Assembly (NCBI RefSeq): GCF_015277675.1
Contig: NZ_JADHEC010000014.1
Location: 1 to 64,000 of the forward strand
Reading direction: 5' to 3'
Length of the DNA: 64,000 bases
Source of the DNA: Flavobacterium soyangense
GTDB lineage: Bacteria; Bacteroidota; Bacteroidia; Flavobacteriales; Flavobacteriaceae
Within the stretch, counting starts at the first letter, position 1. The number at the start of each line of letters is the position of its first letter. The translations under genes and the position numbers were made by a program. Below are positions 26,483 to 36,056 of this stretch, in pieces. The notes beneath the pieces are model-generated. The model was not told where the DNA came from. It ran no database searches and was given only the letters and a program-made list of their open reading frames with translations.

Positions 26483-26905
26483 ATGAACAGCGTAAAATTT
26501 TTAAATAAATGGGCGAATGCGCACACTTATTTTCCGGTAGATTTAGTTCGAATGGCACTTGGAGTTTTTTTATTTTCAAAAGGAGTAACCTTTATTACAA
26601 ACCTCCAATATTTAGCAGATTTATTGTCACCAATTGACAAGTTTGGTGGCGGAATGATTCTTTTACATTATGTAGCTTCGGCACACATTTTGGGTGGCAT
26701 CTTAATCTTTTTTGGATTGCTCACAAGATGGGCAATTATAGCCCAATTACCTATATTGATTGGCGCTATTGTAATAAATTTTATGGGAGAAATGCATTCT
26801 CAAAATTTATTTTTATCATTAGTAACTCTTGGAATTTGCATCATTTTCTTAATTTATGGAAGCGGAAAACATTCTGCTGATTACTATTTTAAAATGCAGG
26901 AATAA
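26483..26905 (+). CDS. DoxX family membrane protein
   Basis: 140 residues with four transmembrane segments (about 20-40, 58-80, 84-104, 110-130). 'DLVRMALGVFLFSKGVTFIT' and 'ASAHILGGILIFFGLLTRWA' are typical DoxX blocks. DoxX relatives are inner-membrane proteins linked to redox and thiol stress in some bacteria; the role here is unknown. Monocistronic, with a terminator shared with the convergent menE gene. Confidence 0.88.
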   Translation: MNSVKFLNKWANAHTYFPVDLVRMALGVFLFSKGVTFITNLQYLADLLSPIDKFGGGMILLHYVASAHILGGILIFFGLLTRWAIIAQLPILIGAIVINFMGEMHSQNLFLSLVTLGICIIFLIYGSGKHSADYYFKMQE

Positions 26906-26914
26906 ATTTGAAAA

Positions 26915-26948
26915 CAAAAAAGAGAGGATTTGAAGTCCTCTCTTTTTA
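26915..26948. terminator. Bidirectional terminator between doxX-type and menE genes
   Basis: AAAGAGAGGA pairs with TCCTCTCTTT around a 7-nt loop (TTTGAAG), with A-rich left and T-rich right flanks, so it works in both directions. Confidence 0.85.
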
Positions 26949-26972
26949 TAAATTATTTCATCTCACTGATAA

Positions 26973-28010
26973 TTAAATACTTTCTTTTCTCATAATTTTT
27001 CCTGTAGCCGTTTCTTTGAACTTAGGAATGAAAACAATTTCTTTAGGTTTTTCGAATTTGCCTAGAACATTAAAGACAGATTCTTCGATAACAATTGGTT
27101 CTCCTTCGACATAAAGCACTACTTTTTCACCAAGAGTTTCGTCAGCTTGACCGCAAACAAAATAACGTCTTGGAATCAGGGTCGAAAGTTTCTCTTCAAT
27201 TTGCTCTGGAATCAATTTAACACCCCCACTATTAATCACATTATCAATTCGACCAATCCATTCAAATTGCGTGTCAGATACTATATTTACAATATCGTTA
27301 GTCACAATTTTTTTATCGCTAATATACTTTGCATCTATTACCAAACAATGTCTTTCATCAGCAGAAACTGTCACATTTGGTAAAACTGTGAAAGCTTTTT
27401 CTCCAATTTTTTTTGCTGCAATGTGAGTAATAGTTTCGGTCATTCCATAAGTTTCGTAAATTTTGATTGGCAATTTCAATAATTCTTGCTCAAGGGCTTT
27501 ATGCACTTTCCCACCTCCAATAATTAATTTCTTGACTTTATACAAATCTTTTAAAGAATTTTTTGCTTGCAGCGGAACCATTGCGCAAAAATCAAATTTT
27601 TCGTCAATGCCTTCTAATGGATGCGAACTTGGGGCAACAAATTTCATGTCTAACCCTAAAATAAAGGCTCTAATAAACATCATTTTTCCTGCTACATATT
27701 TCATTGGCAAACAATGCAATACCTTATTCCCAGGAGATAAGTCAAAGAAATCTCCAGTTGCCAAAGCCGATTCCATCATTGCTTGCTTTTCTATACGAAT
27801 TGGCTTTGGATCGCCGGTAGTACCAGAAGTACTCATTTCCATATAGTCTTTTTTATCAAACCAATCGAGGATAAAATCGCCAACAGATTTCTCGTATTCT
27901 TGTCCTTCTTTTACAAAACTGTAAGCAACTCTGCATAAATTTTCACGGTTGATATGAAATCCGTTTAGTTTAAAAAGATTGTGTACTTTATTGTATTCTG
28001 CTATATTCAT
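26973..28010 (-). CDS. menE: O-succinylbenzoate--CoA ligase
   Basis: 345 residues, the short form common in Flavobacteria. It activates o-succinylbenzoate to its CoA thioester in menaquinone synthesis, ahead of MenB. The AMP-binding signature is 'MSTSGTTGDPKPIRI' (about 58-72); 'YETYGMTETITHIA' and 'WIGRIDNVINSGGVKL' are the adenylation motifs, and the C-terminal catalytic Lys is in 'ETATGKIMRK'. The CPBP protease gene lies only 19 bp upstream on the same strand, a likely operon. Other men genes are not in the window. Confidence 0.92.
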   Translation of the reverse strand: MNIAEYNKVHNLFKLNGFHINRENLCRVAYSFVKEGQEYEKSVGDFILDWFDKKDYMEMSTSGTTGDPKPIRIEKQAMMESALATGDFFDLSPGNKVLHCLPMKYVAGKMMFIRAFILGLDMKFVAPSSHPLEGIDEKFDFCAMVPLQAKNSLKDLYKVKKLIIGGGKVHKALEQELLKLPIKIYETYGMTETITHIAAKKIGEKAFTVLPNVTVSADERHCLVIDAKYISDKKIVTNDIVNIVSDTQFEWIGRIDNVINSGGVKLIPEQIEEKLSTLIPRRYFVCGQADETLGEKVVLYVEGEPIVIEESVFNVLGKFEKPKEIVFIPKFKETATGKIMRKESI

Positions 28011-28029
28011 AATTTTATATTATTTTGAT

Positions 28030-28935
28030 TTAAACAACTTTAATTTTACCAAATAAACGTTCTTTCCAATTTGTCCATTTATACCTTTTGGCGAAGATAA
28101 ATAAAATAATTGGATAGATAATCGCCATTGAAACTAACATTTCATTAAGTGTATCAGTTGTGTTTTCAACTCCTGAATATTTAAAAAGTGCATCCGTATG
28201 AATCGCTGAATAATCGGAAGTAATTAACAAAGCGGCCATCAAATTATTCCCTAAATGAAAACCTAAAGCCAGTTCCAGACTTTCGTCCATTAATGTCATA
28301 ATTCCCAATAATAAGCCAGTTCCAATATAAAAAACCATAACTTCATAACCCATTTTAGCAACTTCAGGATTGGCGCTATGAAATAACCCGAAAACAACGG
28401 AAGTAATTAGCAGAGGAAACCATCTGTTCTTAGCAATAATTCCAATTTGCTGCATTAGATAACCTCTGAATAAATATTCTTCAAGACCTATTTGGAATGG
28501 AAATAACAACATACTTATTATAAATAAAATAGCAAATTTCATTGGATTAAAATTCCATAAAATGGTCGAATGATCCATAGAATAAGAAATTGCAAAAGCA
28601 GCAATCGTCAGCAAAATGATTAAACTAAAGGAAAACAAAATCCGTTTATAATCTATTGATTTTCTAGAAGTTGTTAATGAAAGAACACTTCTTTGGTGCA
28701 AAACACGGACCAATAAAAACAAAAATCCTAACAGAAAAATAAAGGGAGACAAATTAATTATCAGCGACATATTATTTGGAATATCACTCATCGATTTATA
28801 GGCATCATCCACTTGTTTTTTTGACATCATGAAATAGGCAATAAAATTTGCAACAAATATTCCTGCGGTTAATAATGTGGTAATTAAAACACGCCACCAA
28901 ATATTATTTCCTTTATAAGCTTGTTCTATAAACAT
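28030..28935 (-). CDS. CPBP family intramembrane metalloprotease
   Basis: 301 residues with about seven or eight transmembrane segments. The three CPBP (Abi/Rce1-like) motifs are present: 'GLEEYLFRGYL' with the Glu-Glu pair and Arg, 'VFGLFHSANPE' with a conserved His, and 'LGFHLGNNLM' with the second His. Relatives cleave prenylated or other peptides within the membrane; the substrate is unknown. It is upstream of menE by 19 bp and divergent from the arsC-type gene. Confidence 0.92.
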   Translation of the reverse strand: MFIEQAYKGNNIWWRVLITTLLTAGIFVANFIAYFMMSKKQVDDAYKSMSDIPNNMSLIINLSPFIFLLGFLFLLVRVLHQRSVLSLTTSRKSIDYKRILFSFSLIILLTIAAFAISYSMDHSTILWNFNPMKFAILFIISMLLFPFQIGLEEYLFRGYLMQQIGIIAKNRWFPLLITSVVFGLFHSANPEVAKMGYEVMVFYIGTGLLLGIMTLMDESLELALGFHLGNNLMAALLITSDYSAIHTDALFKYSGVENTTDTLNEMLVSMAIIYPIILFIFAKRYKWTNWKERLFGKIKVV

Positions 28936-29041
28936 TTATAAAATTTAATTGATTCTTATTTAACTTCAATTTTGTCAGTCCGAATTTAACTTAATTTTCT
29001 GTTTTTATGCCTTTCTTTGCAAAAAATAAATCACAAAACTT

Positions 29042-29383
29042 ATGATTCAAATTTATCATAATTCACGTTGCGGAAAATCAAGAGAATGCCTTGCTTTCAT
29101 TGAAGATTCAGGCAAAGAATACGAAATCATCAAATATCTTGAGGACGTCCCTACTTTTGAGGAATTGAAGACAATCATTAAAAAATTAGGAATAAAACCA
29201 ATTGAATTAGTGCGTCAAAAAGAGAAAATTTGGATAGAAAATTTCAAAGATAAAAAATTATCAGATGATGAAATTATCCATGCAATGATTTCGAACCCAA
29301 TTTTAATCGAAAGACCTATTGTTATCAACGGTGATAAGGCTATTATTGCAAGACCTTTAGAAAAAGTCACAACCATTCTTTAA
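29042..29383 (+). CDS. ArsC/Spx family thioredoxin-fold protein (arsenate reductase-like)
   Basis: 113 residues, the full length of the glutaredoxin-linked ArsC family. 'IYHNSRCGKSRECLAFIED' carries the active-site Cys10 followed by GKSR, and 'LIERPIVINGDKAIIARP' holds the conserved Arg-Pro and Arg of the arsenate site. It should reduce arsenate to arsenite using glutathione- or thiol-type partners, or act as a YffB-like reductase. No arsenite exporter or ArsR gene is adjacent, so a role in arsenic resistance is not certain. Confidence 0.9.
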   Translation: MIQIYHNSRCGKSRECLAFIEDSGKEYEIIKYLEDVPTFEELKTIIKKLGIKPIELVRQKEKIWIENFKDKKLSDDEIIHAMISNPILIERPIVINGDKAIIARPLEKVTTIL

Positions 29384-29477
29384 AACTTACGTTTAAGTAT
29401 TTTAACAAATATTTATGGTTTTCCCCTTAAACCAAATCCAATTTTCACTTTCCAATTAGAATAAAAAACACCTTTTA

Positions 29478-31919
29478 ATGAAACATCTCAAATTTATTAT
29501 GATTTTAGTATTGCTATTAATTTCAACACTTAATTATTCACAAGAAAGACCACAAGCAGCAAAAATCAAAATCAAAGGAACTGTAATCGAAAAAATTAGC
29601 AAACTACCATTAGAATATGCTACGGTCACTTTTACAAATCCAAAATTTCCAAAAGCAACTACCGGGGGAATTACTAATCCAAAAGGGGAATTTGATATTG
29701 ATGTTACACCTGGAATTTATAATATCAAAATAGAATTCATTTCTTTTAAACCTACCCTATTTACTCAACGAAAACTTCAGGAAAGTACTAATTTAGGTCA
29801 AATATCTCTAGAAGAAGATGCCAAACAATTGAACGAAGTTGTGGTTCGTTCTGAAACAACGTCTGTCCAAATCAAATTAGACAAAAAAGTTTACAGTATT
29901 GGTAATGACTTGATGGTAAAAGGCGGAACTGTAAGTGATGTCCTGGATAATATCCCATCTGTTTCAGTAGACTCTGAAGGAATTGTGAGTTTACGAGGCA
30001 ATGAAAGCGTGACCATTTTTATCGACGGAAAACCGTCAAATGCAATTAATATTGCTGAAGCACTTCGATTAATTCCAGCTGATGCTATTGATAAAGTTGA
30101 AGTGATCACGAATCCATCTGCGAGATATGATGCCGAGGGTGGTGCAGGAATTTTAAATATTATTCTTAAAAAAGGAAAAAACTTGGGTTTCAACGGAACT
30201 TTTATTGCGGCGACAGGTTATCCTGAAAACAATAGTCTTAGCGGAACTTTGAATTATAAAGCAAAAAAATACAATTTATTTACTAACCAAGGATATGCGA
30301 ACAGAAGTAATCCTGGAAATGTAATGGTCGAAACTAATTATCTCAATCCAAATCCAAATTCTCCTGAATATATATTAGAAACAAGGAAGAATAAGAGTAT
30401 GGACAAAAGTTACAATGGAAATTTAGGTCTCGAACTGTATCTTAACGAAACTACCACATGGACAAATTCCATTAATTACAGAAACAGTAATGAGAACAAC
30501 ATAGACAACGTGAGTTTTGACAAACAATTTGCTAATTCTTTGGATCATTATATTCAAAAGCGAGTTAATAATGAAGATTCAAAAGGCGAAGATGTTGAAT
30601 ACAAATCAAGTTTGCAAAAAAAATTCAAGAAAGATGGACATAAATTAGATATCGATTTTCAAATTTCAAACAATAATGACAAGGAAACAGCTAATATAGC
30701 CGATAGCGAAAGCGGCAATGATTTTACTAAAAATATCCAAAAACGAAACAAAGAATTATTACAAGCAGATTATGTTCTACCAATAGGAAAAGGAGGGCAA
30801 TTTGAAGCTGGTTATCGTGGTAATTTCTCCAATCAAATAACAGATGTAACTGTATATAATGGTACTGTCATCAATACAGACTTTACCAATAAACTAGAAT
30901 ACATTGAAAAAGTAAATGCATTTTATTCACAATATGGTCTTAAAGTAAACAAATTTTCTTATCTGTTTGGGCTTCGTTGGGAAGACACAAATGTTGATGT
31001 AAATCAATATACTACTAACGATTATAACCATAAAAAATACAACGACTTCTTTCCATCTGCCTTTTTAACGTACCAAGTTTCAGAGAAAAGTAGTTTATCA
31101 TTAAATTATAGCCGAAGAATTAATCGTCCCAGAGGGAGAATGATTAATCCTTTCAGCAATTATTCCAGTAATATCAATATTTTTCAGGGAAATCCAGATT
31201 TGAATCCTGCAATGACCGATGCTGTTGACTTTGGATTCTTAAAAAAATGGAATAAATTTATGCTAAGCACTTCCTTATATACTAACAAAACTACCGATGT
31301 TTTTATGTTTGTTAGATTAGAATCCGGCGATTATGTAAATGGCGTTCCTGTAATCATTTCAACCCCCATCAACCTTGCAACTGAATTTAGAACTGGCTTC
31401 GAATTCAATTTAAATTATACAGCTTACAAATGGTGGAGATTAAACTCTAATTTCAATTTTTTTAATATTGATACCAAAGGGGATTACACTTATACAGACT
31501 ATAAAAACCAAGTAATTACCCAGAATTTCAATAAAAACACCTCTTCTTGGTCGGCTAAATTAACTTCAAAAGTAACTTTGCCTAATAAAATTGATTGGCA
31601 AACCAATATAAATTACAATGGGGATCAAAAAACTGCTCAAGGAAAAATATTGGGTATCTTTGCCATGAATCTTGGATTTAGTAAAGATGTGATGAAAGAA
31701 AAAGCAACTGTTGCTTTTAACATTAATGACGTCTTTAACTCCCGAAAAAGAAAAATGGAAACCCTTATTCCAGGTGTAATCGAATCCTATGGAGAAATGC
31801 AATTTCAGCAAAGAAAATTCACGCTTTCGTTCACTTATCGATTCAACAAGCAGAAAACTGATAAAGAAAAACAGCCAAAAAGAGAAACTGATAACGGTGG
31901 TGAAGATTTTCAAGGATAA
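29478..31919 (+). CDS. TonB-dependent receptor, outer-membrane beta-barrel family
   Basis: 813 residues with a signal peptide ('ILVLLLISTLNYSQ'). An N-terminal carboxypeptidase-regulatory-like domain (about 30-115, 'GTVIEKISKLPLEYATVTF') is followed by a plug domain (about 120-225, 'VSDVLDNIPSVSVDSEG', 'ITNPSARYDAEGGAGILNII') and a ~580-residue barrel ending in alternating strands and a polar tail. This is the OMP_b-brl_3 subfamily, common in Bacteroidota. No SusD gene follows, so it is not a polysaccharide-utilisation pair. The imported ligand is unknown. Confidence 0.92.
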   Translation: MKHLKFIMILVLLLISTLNYSQERPQAAKIKIKGTVIEKISKLPLEYATVTFTNPKFPKATTGGITNPKGEFDIDVTPGIYNIKIEFISFKPTLFTQRKLQESTNLGQISLEEDAKQLNEVVVRSETTSVQIKLDKKVYSIGNDLMVKGGTVSDVLDNIPSVSVDSEGIVSLRGNESVTIFIDGKPSNAINIAEALRLIPADAIDKVEVITNPSARYDAEGGAGILNIILKKGKNLGFNGTFIAATGYPENNSLSGTLNYKAKKYNLFTNQGYANRSNPGNVMVETNYLNPNPNSPEYILETRKNKSMDKSYNGNLGLELYLNETTTWTNSINYRNSNENNIDNVSFDKQFANSLDHYIQKRVNNEDSKGEDVEYKSSLQKKFKKDGHKLDIDFQISNNNDKETANIADSESGNDFTKNIQKRNKELLQADYVLPIGKGGQFEAGYRGNFSNQITDVTVYNGTVINTDFTNKLEYIEKVNAFYSQYGLKVNKFSYLFGLRWEDTNVDVNQYTTNDYNHKKYNDFFPSAFLTYQVSEKSSLSLNYSRRINRPRGRMINPFSNYSSNINIFQGNPDLNPAMTDAVDFGFLKKWNKFMLSTSLYTNKTTDVFMFVRLESGDYVNGVPVIISTPINLATEFRTGFEFNLNYTAYKWWRLNSNFNFFNIDTKGDYTYTDYKNQVITQNFNKNTSSWSAKLTSKVTLPNKIDWQTNINYNGDQKTAQGKILGIFAMNLGFSKDVMKEKATVAFNINDVFNSRKRKMETLIPGVIESYGEMQFQQRKFTLSFTYRFNKQKTDKEKQPKRETDNGGEDFQG

Positions 31920-31932
31920 TAATTATACAAAT

Positions 31933-31961
31933 ATAGGCTGAATTTGCAGCCTATTAATTTT
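31933..31961 (+). terminator. Probable terminator after the TonB-type receptor
   Basis: ATAGGCTG (31933-31940) and CAGCCTAT (31947-31954) form an 8-bp stem with a 6-nt loop, followed by TAATTTT. Confidence 0.6.
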
Positions 31962-32025
31962 CAGAATAGATCCATGAAACACTATCTTAGCTTCAATTTT
32001 TTTTTAAACACATCAAATTAAAAAC

Positions 32026-33171
32026 ATGACCAATATAATAGTTTTAGGAGCAGGAATGGTTGGCAGTGCAATGGCCGCAGATTTATCAAAGAAACACAAC
32101 GTAACCATCGCAGATTTAAGTATTCAACGATTAGATTACGTAAAAGAAAAGCATCAAAACATCAACATCTTACAAGTAGATGTTTGTGACACAAAAAAAC
32201 TTCAATCTGTTCTTGCAGCTTATGATTTTGTTGTTTGCGCAGTTCCCGGCTTTCTTGGTTTTCAAACCATAAAAACCGTTATTGAAGCGGGTAAAAATGT
32301 GGTAGATATTTCTTTTTTTCCAGAAAATGCCCTCGAATTAGATGCCCTCGCAAAAGCAAAAGGAGTAACTGCTATTGTTGATTGTGGCGTTGCACCAGGA
32401 ATGCACAATATCATTTTGGGATATTACAATGAAAAACTGAAATTGACTGATTTTGAAACCTTAGTTGGCGGTTTGCCAAAGATTAAAAAATGGCCTTTCA
32501 ATTACAAAGCGCCTTTTTCGCCAATTGATGTAATCGAAGAATATACACGTCCTGCCCGCTATGTCGAAAACGGAAACATAATTATCCGCGAAGCTTTAAC
32601 CGACTGCGAATTTGTGGAATTTGACAAAGTTGGAACTTTAGAATCCTTCAATTCTGATGGATTGCGGTCCATACTATTTACGATGCCACACATCAAAAAT
32701 ATGAAAGAAAAAACCCTAAGATATCCTGGCCATGTTGAATATGTAAGAGTTTTAAAAGACAGCGGATTCTTTAGTGAAAAGAAAATAATGGTAAACGGAA
32801 CAGAAATTTCACCTCTTGATTTTACCAGTAAAATTCTTTTTAACGAATGGAAATTGGGTGAAACCGAAGAAGAATTAACTGTAATGCGCATCACATTAAA
32901 AGGGGAAAATAATAATGGAGAAAAGGAAGAAGTAGTCTATAATTTATACGATGAATATTGTCCTGAAACCCAAACCTCATCAATGGCAAGAACAACGGGA
33001 TATACGGCAACGGCTGTAGCCAATATGTTTTTAGAAGGTTTGTTTACTGAAAAAGGAATTTTTCCGCCGGAATTGATTGGGAAACACGAATCCTGTTTTG
33101 AATACATTTTAAATTATTTGAAAGAGAGAAATGTAAATTACATAAAAACTCAAACCATACAAAAAGTATAA
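32026..33171 (+). CDS. Saccharopine dehydrogenase family NAD(P) oxidoreductase
   Basis: 381 residues. The Rossmann start 'NIIVLGAGMVGSAMAADL' binds NAD(P). 'VDISFFPENALELDALAK' and 'DCGVAPGMHNIILGYY' are typical of the saccharopine dehydrogenase/LYS9 group, followed by its C-terminal domain ('GGLPKIKKWPFNYKAPFSP', 'EEYTRPARYVENG'). In this phylum the protein is usually annotated as a lysine-metabolism enzyme, but the true substrate is not established. It stands alone upstream of a small membrane protein and rlmH. Confidence 0.88.
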   Translation: MTNIIVLGAGMVGSAMAADLSKKHNVTIADLSIQRLDYVKEKHQNINILQVDVCDTKKLQSVLAAYDFVVCAVPGFLGFQTIKTVIEAGKNVVDISFFPENALELDALAKAKGVTAIVDCGVAPGMHNIILGYYNEKLKLTDFETLVGGLPKIKKWPFNYKAPFSPIDVIEEYTRPARYVENGNIIIREALTDCEFVEFDKVGTLESFNSDGLRSILFTMPHIKNMKEKTLRYPGHVEYVRVLKDSGFFSEKKIMVNGTEISPLDFTSKILFNEWKLGETEEELTVMRITLKGENNNGEKEEVVYNLYDEYCPETQTSSMARTTGYTATAVANMFLEGLFTEKGIFPPELIGKHESCFEYILNYLKERNVNYIKTQTIQKV

Positions 33172-33216
33172 TTTAAAGCTCTTTTCAATATCTTTTAATC
33201 TCAAAGTAATAATCTT

Positions 33217-33396
33217 ATGAACTCTAAAAGAAGAACAATAGTTTTAGCAATAATGCTACTAATTTCAATTGGAAATTATTCAAGAATCGTTGACCACGGC
33301 ACTATTCGAACAGTAGAATTTTTGTCCATTTTTGTTATTGGTGCTTTAACATCTTTGTTAATTAGAGAAGTAGCTACAATAATTAAGGAAAAATAA
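33217..33396 (+). CDS. Small two-helix membrane protein upstream of rlmH
   Basis: 59 residues, ATG at 33217 and TAA at 33394. Basic start 'MNSKRRT', then a hydrophobic segment (about 8-20), a short polar loop ('RIVDHGTIRTVE') and a second hydrophobic segment (about 34-48), ending in a basic tail. Its stop lies 10 bp before rlmH, so translation coupling or an operon is likely. No family is recognised. It looks real because the frame fills the gap and has a clean start and a balanced membrane-protein composition. Confidence 0.65.
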   Translation: MNSKRRTIVLAIMLLISIGNYSRIVDHGTIRTVEFLSIFVIGALTSLLIREVATIIKEK

Positions 33397-33406
33397 ACTC
33401 TTACCA

Positions 33407-33880
33407 ATGAACATAAAACTAATCGCCATTGGCAAAACCGACAATAAAAATCTTCAATCCTTAATTGATGAATATCAAAAACGGTTGTCGTTTTACATCA
33501 AGTTCGACTTAGAGGTAATTCCTGATATTAAGAACGTGAAAAACTTGTCGGAAAGTCAGCAAAAAGAAAAAGAAGGAGAATTGATTTTAGCAAAAATAAC
33601 GCCAACCGACCAACTTATTTTATTGGACGAAAACGGAAAAACTTTCTCAAGTGTGACTTTCTCAGAAGAATTACAGAAGAAAATGAATGCCGGAATAAAA
33701 ACCTTAGTTTTTGTAATTGGTGGTCCTTATGGCTTTTCGGAAACAGTTTATGCAAAAGCAAATGGTAAAATTTCGCTTTCGCTAATGACATTCTCACATC
33801 AAATGGTGCGTTTATTTTTTATCGAACAGTTGTATCGTGGATTCACAATTTTGAAGAATGAACCTTATCATCATCAATAA
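33407..33880 (+). CDS. rlmH: 23S rRNA pseudouridine-1915 N3-methyltransferase
   Basis: 157 residues, the standard length. This SPOUT-fold enzyme methylates pseudouridine 1915 in helix 69 of 23S rRNA. 'MNIKLIAIGKTDNKNLQSLI' starts the protein; 'LILLDENGKTFSS', 'FVIGGPYGFSE' and 'SLMTFSHQMVRLFFIEQLYR' form the knotted S-adenosylmethionine site; it ends in the expected 'NEPYHHQ'. It is convergent with the folP operon. Confidence 0.97.
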   Translation: MNIKLIAIGKTDNKNLQSLIDEYQKRLSFYIKFDLEVIPDIKNVKNLSESQQKEKEGELILAKITPTDQLILLDENGKTFSSVTFSEELQKKMNAGIKTLVFVIGGPYGFSETVYAKANGKISLSLMTFSHQMVRLFFIEQLYRGFTILKNEPYHHQ

Positions 33881-33911
33881 AAAGTAATCAGTGGAAAGTC
33901 GCAGTATTTAG

Positions 33912-34526
33912 TTAAAAAATAAATTCTTCTCTATTTTGAATTTTTAAACTTTGAATTAAAATTTCATTTTGAATATAATTCCCAAAACTCATATTTGGAT
34001 CAAAACGAAATCTTATTTTTTTGAGCTTATCTTTGGGTAAATTGTTTAATAATTGTTTAAGTTCTTCACGACTTCCTGATGTGCCGTCTACAAATATTTC
34101 ATTGTGTTTGTCAAAAAAAACAACAAAACTAAACATTGGTTTTTTCATTTTATAAACCACTTTCGTGAAAGGTAGAAACGCCAAATTCTTACCAATACTG
34201 TCAGCATAAGAATAATAATTTTCGGCTAATTCATTTTTATGAGCCACTTCACTTCGCTTTTTTTCCTGCAATTTTATCACTTCCGGAATCACTAATCGTA
34301 AAGGCAATCGCTTGTCAATATTAAAAATCCAGTTAGTTGAAATAATTTCGTTTTTCTTATTTACTTCCGCCAAAGTGTCTTTTCCCTTGGTTCTAAAAAA
34401 AATATAAATCGGCGAATGATCTACAACGTCTCCAACAACTGTCACATTGGATTTTGGCAACAAAACAGCTTCTTTGTTCCCACAGGAAAACAGAATAAAA
34501 AGAATAATTACACTAAAATATTTCAT
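33912..34526 (-). CDS. Putative lipoprotein of unknown function, coupled to folP
   Basis: 204 residues. 'VIILFILFSCGNKE' is a short lipoprotein signal with Cys15 as the predicted lipidated residue. The rest is a charged soluble domain without a recognised motif; the C-terminal half ('LPKDKLKKIRFRFDPNMSFG') could be an alpha/beta region. The ATG overlaps the folP stop by 4 bp (ATGA), so it is translationally coupled to folP. It is a conserved-looking neighbour of folP rather than a known folate protein. Confidence 0.8.
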   Translation of the reverse strand: MKYFSVIILFILFSCGNKEAVLLPKSNVTVVGDVVDHSPIYIFFRTKGKDTLAEVNKKNEIISTNWIFNIDKRLPLRLVIPEVIKLQEKKRSEVAHKNELAENYYSYADSIGKNLAFLPFTKVVYKMKKPMFSFVVFFDKHNEIFVDGTSGSREELKQLLNNLPKDKLKKIRFRFDPNMSFGNYIQNEILIQSLKIQNREEFIF

Positions 34527-35353
34527 ATAAATTGATTCGTTTTATTAAATAAAGTAACACATTCCATTGCTTCTTTTACATCGTGAACACGAAGTATTTT
34601 TGCTCCTTTCGTCAAGGCAATGGTGTTTATAATCGTAGTTCCGTTTAAAGCCTCTTCGGGAGTACATTTGAACACATTATAAATCATCGATTTTCTGGAA
34701 ACGCCTATAAGTAAAGGCAATTCCAGTATTTCAAATAATTCTAATTCTTGTAAAATTTCATAATTTTGATCTAGTGTTTTCGCAAAACCAAAACCCGGAT
34801 CAAGAATCAAATCGTTGATGCCAAAACTTCTCGCTGCTGCCACTTTTTCTGAAAAATAGAACAGTATTTCCTTAACGATATTCTCATAATTAGTCATTGT
34901 TTGCATTGTTTCTGGAGTGCCGCGTTTGTGCATCATAATGTATGGAACATTATATTTAGCAACTGTTTCCATCATTTTTTCATCAACACTTCCTGCTGAA
35001 ATATCGTTGATAATGGATGCGCCATTTTCGATACAAATCCTCGCCACTTCACTTCTGAAAGTATCGATAGAAATTGCCGTTTTTGGGAAATTTTTCTGGA
35101 TTAAACTTACAATAGGTATAATCCTTTTCAATTCATCATTTTCAGAAACATACTCCGCTTTTGGTTTACTGGAATAGGCACCAATATCGATAAAAGTTGC
35201 TCCTTCTGAAATTATCTTTCTTGCCTGAAGCAAAATTTCACTTTCATTAATGAATTTCCCGCCGTCATAAAACGAATTTGGCGTAATATTCAAAATTCCC
35301 ATCACTTTGGGAGTGGATAAATCAATTAAATTTCCATTACAATTTATAGTCAT
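34523..35353 (-). CDS. folP: Dihydropteroate synthase
   Basis: 276 residues, typical. It condenses p-aminobenzoate with 6-hydroxymethyl-dihydropterin diphosphate to make dihydropteroate in folate synthesis. 'VMGILNITPNSFYDGGKF' and 'FIDIGAYSSKPKAE' form the diphosphate- and pABA-binding loops; 'INDISAG', 'MHKRGTPETMQ', 'ILDPGFGFAKT' and 'GVSRKSMIYN' complete the TIM-barrel site. It leads a two-gene operon with the lipoprotein gene and is divergent from the DUF1599 gene. Confidence 0.97.
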   Translation of the reverse strand: MTINCNGNLIDLSTPKVMGILNITPNSFYDGGKFINESEILLQARKIISEGATFIDIGAYSSKPKAEYVSENDELKRIIPIVSLIQKNFPKTAISIDTFRSEVARICIENGASIINDISAGSVDEKMMETVAKYNVPYIMMHKRGTPETMQTMTNYENIVKEILFYFSEKVAAARSFGINDLILDPGFGFAKTLDQNYEILQELELFEILELPLLIGVSRKSMIYNVFKCTPEEALNGTTIINTIALTKGAKILRVHDVKEAMECVTLFNKTNQFI

Positions 35354-35440
35354 ATTGAGCTGTTGGCTAGTACTTGAACAATTTAATACTTAAAACTTAA
35401 CATTCGTTTATCTTCATTCTTTAAACAAAAAAATTATTCT

Positions 35441-35448
35441 TATTTTTG
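35441..35448 (+). promoter_or_regulatory. -7 element for the DUF1599 gene
   Basis: TATTTTTG, a perfect TAnnTTTG match, 20 nt before the ATG. No TTG at the right distance. Confidence 0.45.
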
Positions 35449-35468
35449 TGACAAATATACATCAATAA

Positions 35469-36008
35469 ATGAACATAACTTCACAACAATACGATAGTGT
35501 AATTGCAATTTGTCGCTCGCTATTTATCAATAAAATGAAAGATTACGGCAGTGCTTGGCGTATTTTAAGATTACCTTCCCTGACAGACCAAATTTACATT
35601 AAAGCCCAAAGAATAAGAAGTTTACAGGAAAATGAAGTTAGAAAAGTAGATGAAGATGAAACTGGTGAGTTCATCGGAATTATTAATTATTCGGTTATGG
35701 CTTTAATCCAATTAGAGCTTGGAGTTGTGGATCAACCTGATTTAAACGTGGAAAAAGCAACAGAATTGTACGACCAAAAAATTGCTTTGACCAAACAACT
35801 AATGGAAGATAAAAATCACGATTATGGGGAAGCCTGGCGTGAAATGCGTGTAAGTTCATTGACGGATTTGATTTTACAAAAACTGCTTCGCGTGAAACAA
35901 ATTGAAGATAATAAAGGAAAAACTTTGGTTTCTGAAGGCATTGATGCTAATTATCAGGATATGATTAACTACGCTGTTTTTGCTTTGATTTTAATGAAGA
36001 AATTTTAG
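35469..36008 (+). CDS. DUF1599 domain protein
   Basis: 179 residues. Two similar halves are visible: 'MKDYGSAWRILRLPSLTDQI' in the first and 'NHDYGEAWREMRVSSLTDLI' in the second, each followed by 'NYSVMAL' or 'NYAVFAL', as expected for the duplicated DUF1599 unit. No catalytic function is established. The neighbourhood folP, DUF1599, BT_3928, tpiA is a common order in Flavobacteriaceae and suggests housekeeping. Confidence 0.92.
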   Translation: MNITSQQYDSVIAICRSLFINKMKDYGSAWRILRLPSLTDQIYIKAQRIRSLQENEVRKVDEDETGEFIGIINYSVMALIQLELGVVDQPDLNVEKATELYDQKIALTKQLMEDKNHDYGEAWREMRVSSLTDLILQKLLRVKQIEDNKGKTLVSEGIDANYQDMINYAVFALILMKKF

Positions 36009-36056
36009 TAGTAAGAAATTATAAAAACCAATTTAAAAAAATAAAATCATACAGTT